Assembly: GCA_041492185.1 (NCBI GenBank)
Contig: JBGPWL010000004.1
Span: 39,101-103,100 of the forward strand
Origin: JAOAPY01 sp041492185
GTDB taxonomy: Bacteria; Acidobacteriota; Blastocatellia; Pyrinomonadales; Pyrinomonadaceae
Length of the DNA stretch: 64,000 bases
Direction of reading: 5' to 3'
Of this stretch, positions 60,072 through 64,000 are shown piece after piece. The notes under the pieces are model-generated. The model made no database searches, was not told the DNA's origin, and saw nothing but the letters and a program-made list of their open reading frames with translations. Position 1 is the first letter of the stretch. Every line of letters begins with the position of its first letter. Made by a program: the position numbers and the translations under genes.

Positions 60072-60665
60072 ATGTTACATGCGCAACAAATGTCGGAAGG
60101 TCGAGCCTCAAAATTCACCTCGCTGAGATCGCTGATGACACTAATGCTTCTTCTCTTGCTGTTTGCGGTATCGACAGCGACGGCACAAACCACAGCAAGT
60201 AAAAGTCAATCGCCGGACAAACAGGCGCCAGTTACGTATCCTGAGAAGCCGCCGGATGATCCATTCAAAGCACGGCTAATACCTCGAAACTCGAAAGTCT
60301 ATATCGCGCCGATGAAATCCGAAGATCCTAATAAGCCGCAAGCCGAAGGTTTCGAGAGCTATATCGCGGCGGCTCTGCGGAAAAAAGATGTACCGCTGCT
60401 GATTGTTGCTGATCGCTCTCAGGCTGATTTTATTATCGAAGGCACAGCCGACAAGAAGGGGGCTGGCTGGGCAAAGAAAATCATTCTCGGCGACTTTAGA
60501 AGCTCAACCTCCGCGTCGATGACTGTGACCAATCTAAAAACCGGCGTGGTCGCATATGCCGATTCATCAGACAGATCATCCGCTAATCGTGGATTGCGAT
60601 CCTCTGCGGAAAAGCTAGCCAAATACCTCAAGAAGAAAGTGGAGGATGACGAGAAGAAACGGTAA
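60072..60665 (+). CDS. Exported protein of unknown function
   Basis: 197 residues from the ATG at 60072, which has AAGGAGA eight bases upstream. A long N-terminus leads to a hydrophobic signal (LMTLMLLLLLFAVSTATAQ). The mature part starts low-complexity, then has SKVYIAPMKSEDPNKPQAEG, FESYIAAALRKKDVPLLIVA, SQADFIIEGTADKKG and a helical LRSSAEKLAKYLKKKVEDDE. The order strand-helix-strand with a 'D...IIEG' phrase recalls small periplasmic lipoproteins of the CsgG-like or TPR-less kind, but no family is certain. It follows the radical SAM gene by 167 bp and ends before an intrinsic terminator. Confidence 0.75.
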   Translation: MLHAQQMSEGRASKFTSLRSLMTLMLLLLLFAVSTATAQTTASKSQSPDKQAPVTYPEKPPDDPFKARLIPRNSKVYIAPMKSEDPNKPQAEGFESYIAAALRKKDVPLLIVADRSQADFIIEGTADKKGAGWAKKIILGDFRSSTSASMTVTNLKTGVVAYADSSDRSSANRGLRSSAEKLAKYLKKKVEDDEKKR

Positions 60666-60723
60666 GCGTCGCTCTCGTCTGTTCCGCCGACTAGATCGGA
60701 CTGCGGTGACCTCGAGATCAAAG

Positions 60724-60750
60724 AATGCGTGGCAATTGCCACGCATTTTT
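60724..60750 (+). terminator. Intrinsic terminator
   Basis: AATGCGTGGCAATTGCCACG (then CATT) forms a perfect 24-base palindrome at 60724-60747 and is followed by TTTTTGTTTT. It lies 58 bases after the stop codon of the 60072 gene. Confidence 0.85.
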
Positions 60751-60826
60751 GTTTTGGCGTCGAGCTGCGGCACCGCGATTGCCAATGGGACATTGCTAGT
60801 CCAGCAACCATCCGGAGTTACTGAAA

Positions 60827-61642
60827 ATGAGAAGGCTGTTTTCGTTGGGCTTAATCGTTCTGCTCCTGCAGCAGACAGCTCTGCTGATAATCGCGGCGCC
60901 GTCACGCGTTGCAGCAAAACACATCCAGCAGTCGCAAACCGCCGCCGCGGTCCTCACCAATCAGGACATCATGAACATGATCAAGGCAAAGCTCACGACC
61001 GAAATCATTATCGCGAAGATCCGGGCCTCGCCTTGCAACTTCGATACATCGCCAGCCGAGCTGCAGCGACTAAAGAGCGAAGGCGTTCCCGACGAGATTA
61101 TCGTCGCGATGATCGGCGCGGCTAAAGTTGAAAAGAATCCCATTGCTGCAAACGACATCAAGTCAACGCCGATCAAGATCCCGGACGGCACTCTCGTCGA
61201 AATTGAATCGATCTACACGGTCGCTTCTTCGGACATCGAAGCGGGCAACGCGATCAGTTTTCGCGTTGTCGCGCCAGTTAAGATCGACGGCGTTACGTTG
61301 ATCGCGGCCGGAGCGCGCGCGACGGGCAAAGTGCTCAAAGCAAAAAGAGGCGGCCGCTGGGGACGAGCCGGACAACTCGCCTGGACGATGCAGGACGTCG
61401 AAGCTGTCGATGGCACAAAGATCCCGCTCCAGTTCAACCGAAGCCAAAAAGGCGACAGCAAAGCGGGCACCGTTACTACCGGAGTGATTGTCACTGGACT
61501 CTTGCTGCTGCCGATCGCGCCGATTGGTTTGCTCTGGGGATTCAAGCGCGGTGAGGACGCTTTCATTTCCGCCGGCCGGCGTTATGACGTTGTTGTCCGG
61601 GGAGACACGCTGGTTACTCCAGTTCAGGAAACAACAAAGTGA
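60827..61642 (+). CDS. Exported protein of unknown function with C-terminal membrane segment
   Basis: 271 residues. A signal peptide (MRRLFSLGLIVLLLQQTALL) is followed by a helical segment, LTNQDIMNMIKAKLTTEIII, with a single Cys, and PSELQRLKSEGVPDEI-like helices to about 110. A beta domain follows (DGTLVEIESIYTVASSDIEAG, RVVAPVKIDGVTLIAAGARA). A hydrophobic stretch, VIVTGLLLLPIAPIGLLWGF, lies near 222-242, with a strand tail after it. This architecture recurs as hypothetical proteins in Acidobacteria by my recall; function unknown. It stands alone between a terminator and the convergent H-box gene. Confidence 0.78.
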   Translation: MRRLFSLGLIVLLLQQTALLIIAAPSRVAAKHIQQSQTAAAVLTNQDIMNMIKAKLTTEIIIAKIRASPCNFDTSPAELQRLKSEGVPDEIIVAMIGAAKVEKNPIAANDIKSTPIKIPDGTLVEIESIYTVASSDIEAGNAISFRVVAPVKIDGVTLIAAGARATGKVLKAKRGGRWGRAGQLAWTMQDVEAVDGTKIPLQFNRSQKGDSKAGTVTTGVIVTGLLLLPIAPIGLLWGFKRGEDAFISAGRRYDVVVRGDTLVTPVQETTK

Positions 61643-61658
61643 TTACTACTAAGCTGAA

Positions 61659-61958
61659 CTAAGAACTCGTTGGTTCCGAGATCTTTGCGGGTCGTTGCAC
61701 CTGGCGTAATTCCGCGGCGACGTCGCGCAATCGAATGGCGAGTTGTTCGATTGTTTCGGCGCGCTTTCTGGCCTTCTCGTTCAGGTCCTCGCGCAGGAGC
61801 AATTGTGCCTGACCCAACACGCCGGCTAGCGGATTATTAATTTCGTGTCGCACGCGGGAAACCAGTTCCGCAACGTCTTCCATCTTCTTTTCATATTCGG
61901 CAACCCGGGCGCGCAGGTCTGCTTCGGTCCCAGCGTTTGCAGTCTTGTTTTCGCTCAT
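61659..61958 (-). CDS. Free-standing histidine kinase H-box (HisKA) protein
   Basis: 99 residues. A coiled start is followed by ELVSRVRHEINNPLAGVLGQ at about 32-51, the H-box of histidine kinases with the phospho-acceptor His38 and the usual N-x-P, and then a second helix (QLLLREDLNEKARKRAETIE). There is no ATPase domain, no sensor domain and no continuation in another frame. It could be a phosphotransfer protein, a dimerisation inhibitor of a kinase, or a remnant. It is convergent with the exported protein gene, 16 bp apart. Confidence 0.75.
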   Translation of the reverse strand: MSENKTANAGTEADLRARVAEYEKKMEDVAELVSRVRHEINNPLAGVLGQAQLLLREDLNEKARKRAETIEQLAIRLRDVAAELRQVQRPAKISEPTSS

Positions 61959-62197
61959 CTCGTTTATGATACAAGTCCACGATCTTTTGGGCTGTTATAA
62001 CTGGGAGTAATTCGCTCGGCCGCTTTCCGGGACGGATGGGGTGACCCGCGCGCTCATTCTGCACTGACCTTCAGGAATCTACAAGCAAATTTTTGATAGG
62101 ACTCATAGACGAAACGGAACGACTGGCGCAGAAAAAGTTTGTAGCGCCATGCAGGAATCCGTGCGTGAGGTGAATCCCGACGCGTTTACTGGTCTGG

Positions 62198-62226
62198 TTG
62201 ACAACCGCGTCTTCTATTCGTAAATT
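62198..62226 (+). promoter_or_regulatory. Promoter of tRNA-Gln
   Basis: TTGACA at 62198-62203, a 17-base spacer and TAAATT at 62221-62226 place the start point about 6-7 bases before the tRNA. The 239 bases before this promoter (from 61959) show nothing else. Confidence 0.65.
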
Positions 62227-62238
62227 GAGTTTCGCTGC

Positions 62239-62312
62239 TGGGAGGTCGTCCAATGGTAGGACTCCAGACTCTGGATCTGGCTATCGGGGTTCGAGTCCCT
62301 GCCTCCCAGCCA
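62239..62312 (+). tRNA. tRNA-Gln (anticodon CTG)
   Basis: 71 nucleotides plus an encoded CCA. The acceptor stem TGGGAGG / CCTCCCA, D arm GTCC/GGAC, anticodon stem CCAGA/TCTGG with loop CTCTGGA, a four-base variable loop and T arm CGGGG-TTCGAGT-CCCTG all pair. Anticodon CTG reads CAG. The discriminator is G. Confidence 0.95.
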
Positions 62313-62354
62313 AAACGTAATCAGTGAGTTACGGGCAGAAGACCTCGCGAAATC

Positions 62355-62397
62355 ACTCACCACAGAGCACAAAGAACACGGAGATCACACGGAGAAG
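62355..62397. repeat. Half copy of the ACCACAGAG/ACACGGAG repeat
   Basis: The sequence starting CTCACCACAGAGCACAAAG and going on with ACACGGAGA units resembles one arm of the palindrome at 34222-34319. It lies between tRNA-Gln and the GMC oxidoreductase gene without an inverted partner. Confidence 0.6.
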
Positions 62398-62418
62398 TGT
62401 AATTTAGGACACCACCCG

Positions 62419-63999
62419 TCAGCGACCCTCCTTGACGATCCCTTCGGCGATGCGTTCACTCAGCGCGGCGATGGTCTTGGAAGGGTTGTGCCCGATCGCC
62501 CTCGGCACGATGGCGCCGTCCGCCACATAGAGGTTCCGGTAAGCGAACGTCTCGCCGAGGTGGTTCACGACGCCATCCTCGGGCCGCGCGGCCATTGGGC
62601 AGCCTCCGAGTGGATGCGGTGTGACCGGCGCATCCGGTAATTGGAGAAAGATTTGGCCGCCGGTCTTCTCGGCCAACTTGCGGTGGATCTCCTGAATGGC
62701 GTCGAGGACTTTCCGCGCTCCGTTCGTGTCCCACGACAGACGCAGGACCCAGTCGCCGAACAGGCCAAAGAACCAGCGCTCAACCTTGAACTTCCCAATC
62801 GGCTCGTCACGTCCCTGCGCGAACCAGGGCATGAGATCGTCGAACGGCTGCTGGTTGAGTCCATCGTAAACAGCTCCGAGGGCGCTCCGGAACTTCCTCG
62901 CGTCGCCGCGCGGGCGATTGAGATTCTCCTTGAACTGGACCAGAAGGTCAGGCACGCCGCCGTCCTCGATCATGAATCGGCTGCCCTTGTAGTCGTGGTC
63001 GCCGAAGAAACGGATCCCGGCGCTGATTGTGGGTCCACGCGAAGGATAGATCGCGCGCCCGGCGTGGAACGCAGGGCTCAAGTAGTTGGCATTGGTGCAC
63101 CACCGGCCGCCGAGCATCGCCCCGAGCTTAGGCAAGGTCTTATGCTGTTTCTGACAGCGCAAAAGAAGTTCAGTCGAGCCGATCGAGCCCGCCGCGACCA
63201 CGACCACGCGCGCCGTCACCGAGCCGGGCTTGAGCGTCCCCTGGTCGATGCGGTCGAAGTGAATGCGGTAGCCGCCGGCGAGCGGTTCGATCTTGCGGAC
63301 GATGTGCAGCGGGCGCACCTCCGCGCCTCGCTTCTCGGCCCGCGGAATGTAATTGAGCGCAAGAGTATTCCGCGCCTCCACCGGGCAGCCAAGGACACAC
63401 TGACCGAGGTGGACGCAGAAGCCCTGCTCAAGTCCGTCGGCGTTGGGCTTCATCACGCTGTCTTCGGCCCGCGGCTCGCGGGAGGCGTCGTAGGCATACT
63501 GCGCGTCGAAGTGGATGTTGAGATCGACCTCGTCGTACTGGGCGCCGAAGCCGGCCAGGTTGGCGGCCTCCTTCATTAACTTGGTGCGGTTTGAGAATTG
63601 GTTCGCGGGGATCTTACGCGGCCGGAGCACGTCGAACACCTTCTGATAGTATTTGGTCATCTCCAGGAAAGTGATCTGCGGCGGCCAGCCGGAATCGAAA
63701 AGATCTTTCTCGGCATTGATGACGACGTTCGCGAAGTGCAGCGAGCCGCCACCCACGCCGGCTGCCGCCACGGTGCTGATGTTGCCGAGCAGGCGGAAGT
63801 CGAACCAACCGTTGTTTTGTGCGGGGTCGCTTTCGTTCCAGATCCAATCGCTCTTCGAGATGCTTGGGTACTCCTCGCGCTTCCAGCGCCGTCCGCGCTC
63901 GAGGACCAACACTCGGTAGTTTCCCTCGGCGAGTCTCAAGGCCGCCACAGCGCCGCCAAATCCGCTCCCGATTATCACTGCGTCGAAGTCTGTAGCCAC
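62419..63999 (-). CDS. GMC-family (cholesterol oxidase-like) FAD oxidoreductase, start at window edge
   Basis: 526 residues from a GTG at 63999; the gene might begin beyond the right edge. The dinucleotide-binding motif IIGSGFGGAVAALRLAEG is at about 9-26, and LLGNISTVAAAGVGGGSLHF follows near 68-87, typical of the cholesterol oxidase branch. A cysteine-rich phrase, CVHLGQCVLGCPVEARNT, lies near 195-212. The C-terminal GMC region has PHPLGGCPMA and HNPSKTIAALSERIAEG with the His/Asn pair of the active site. It oxidises an alcohol, possibly a sterol or hopanoid-like molecule; the substrate is not known. The gene appears richer in G+C than its neighbours. Confidence 0.85.
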   Translation of the reverse strand: MATDFDAVIIGSGFGGAVAALRLAEGNYRVLVLERGRRWKREEYPSISKSDWIWNESDPAQNNGWFDFRLLGNISTVAAAGVGGGSLHFANVVINAEKDLFDSGWPPQITFLEMTKYYQKVFDVLRPRKIPANQFSNRTKLMKEAANLAGFGAQYDEVDLNIHFDAQYAYDASREPRAEDSVMKPNADGLEQGFCVHLGQCVLGCPVEARNTLALNYIPRAEKRGAEVRPLHIVRKIEPLAGGYRIHFDRIDQGTLKPGSVTARVVVVAAGSIGSTELLLRCQKQHKTLPKLGAMLGGRWCTNANYLSPAFHAGRAIYPSRGPTISAGIRFFGDHDYKGSRFMIEDGGVPDLLVQFKENLNRPRGDARKFRSALGAVYDGLNQQPFDDLMPWFAQGRDEPIGKFKVERWFFGLFGDWVLRLSWDTNGARKVLDAIQEIHRKLAEKTGGQIFLQLPDAPVTPHPLGGCPMAARPEDGVVNHLGETFAYRNLYVADGAIVPRAIGHNPSKTIAALSERIAEGIVKEGR

Positions 64000-64000
64000 G

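Noticed and set aside
62071..62253. Minus-strand 60-aa frame
   Set aside because: It overlaps the tRNA promoter and the first bases of tRNA-Gln and has no start signal.
62239..62312. Prophage or island attachment site at tRNA-Gln
   Set aside because: No integrase, no phage gene and no second copy of the tRNA 3' end in the window.
62641..63579. Plus-strand open frame of 312 aa
   Set aside because: Antisense to the GMC oxidoreductase gene, whose motifs are unambiguous; high G+C makes stop codons rare on the other strand.

Overview
The window looks like chromosome of a Gram-negative member of the Acidobacteriota, most likely the Blastocatellia/Pyrinomonadaceae side (former subdivision 4), probably from a metagenome assembly. 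This rests on three things. Lipid A and LPS transport genes are present (lpxA, lpxD, lpxB, lptD). There are many DUF4214 proteins and one Solibacter-type C-terminal domain (TIGR03437-like). The gene gaps are filled with palindromic repeats of a kind common in that group. No phylogeny was computed, so the placement is an inference.

Region 1 (1-31533) is a large surface-glycan and membrane-protein region. It opens with a divergent ABC-transporter pair for polysaccharide export: a Wzm-like permease running off the left edge and a Wzt-like ATPase with a C-terminal extension. A lipoprotein M23 peptidase and four class I SAM methyltransferases follow in the region. There are also nine polytopic membrane proteins of GT-C/YfhO/PMT/PIG-V type, and a UbiA prenyl-phosphate transferase next to a DprE1-like oxidase. 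Three of the membrane proteins and one methyltransferase end in what looks like one shared C-terminal module with a GW(S/Y)xxE...W signature. Two other methyltransferases share a different beta-sandwich tail. An ankyrin lipoprotein and a secreted matrixin-type metalloprotease also lie here.

Region 2 (31534-44907) holds secreted DUF4214 proteins and a second glycan block. The block has three GT4 glycosyltransferases and a DUF4214/coiled-coil/methyltransferase protein resembling O-antigen chain terminators (WbdD-like). With Wzm/Wzt this suggests an ABC-dependent O-antigen whose chain end is modified and recognised. A beta-propeller-like exoprotein with Thr-Pro linkers and a subtilisin-like protease with a C-terminal DUF4214 follow. 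DUF4214 occurs in five proteins of the window in five different architectures.

Region 3 (45257-51962) is outer-membrane biogenesis: lptD, lpxB, lpxD, lpxA, separated by long nested palindromes.

Region 4 (52100-57405) is a conflict/defence-like operon: a SIR2-like gene, then a giant nSTAND1-type NTPase with one membrane segment, coiled coil and TPR array, then a small secreted protein. Divergent from it is a multi-cysteine radical SAM protein (57928-59904) resembling the MJ0619/tetraether-synthase group, a candidate for membrane-spanning lipid synthesis. Two small exported proteins, a free-standing histidine-kinase H-box protein, tRNA-Gln(CUG) with its promoter, and a GMC oxidoreductase reaching the right edge complete the window.

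Gene gaps are mostly short. At least eight families of palindromic or short-period repeats occupy them, often exactly between convergent stop codons, where they probably act as transcription terminators. No transposase, CRISPR array, rRNA or prophage was seen.
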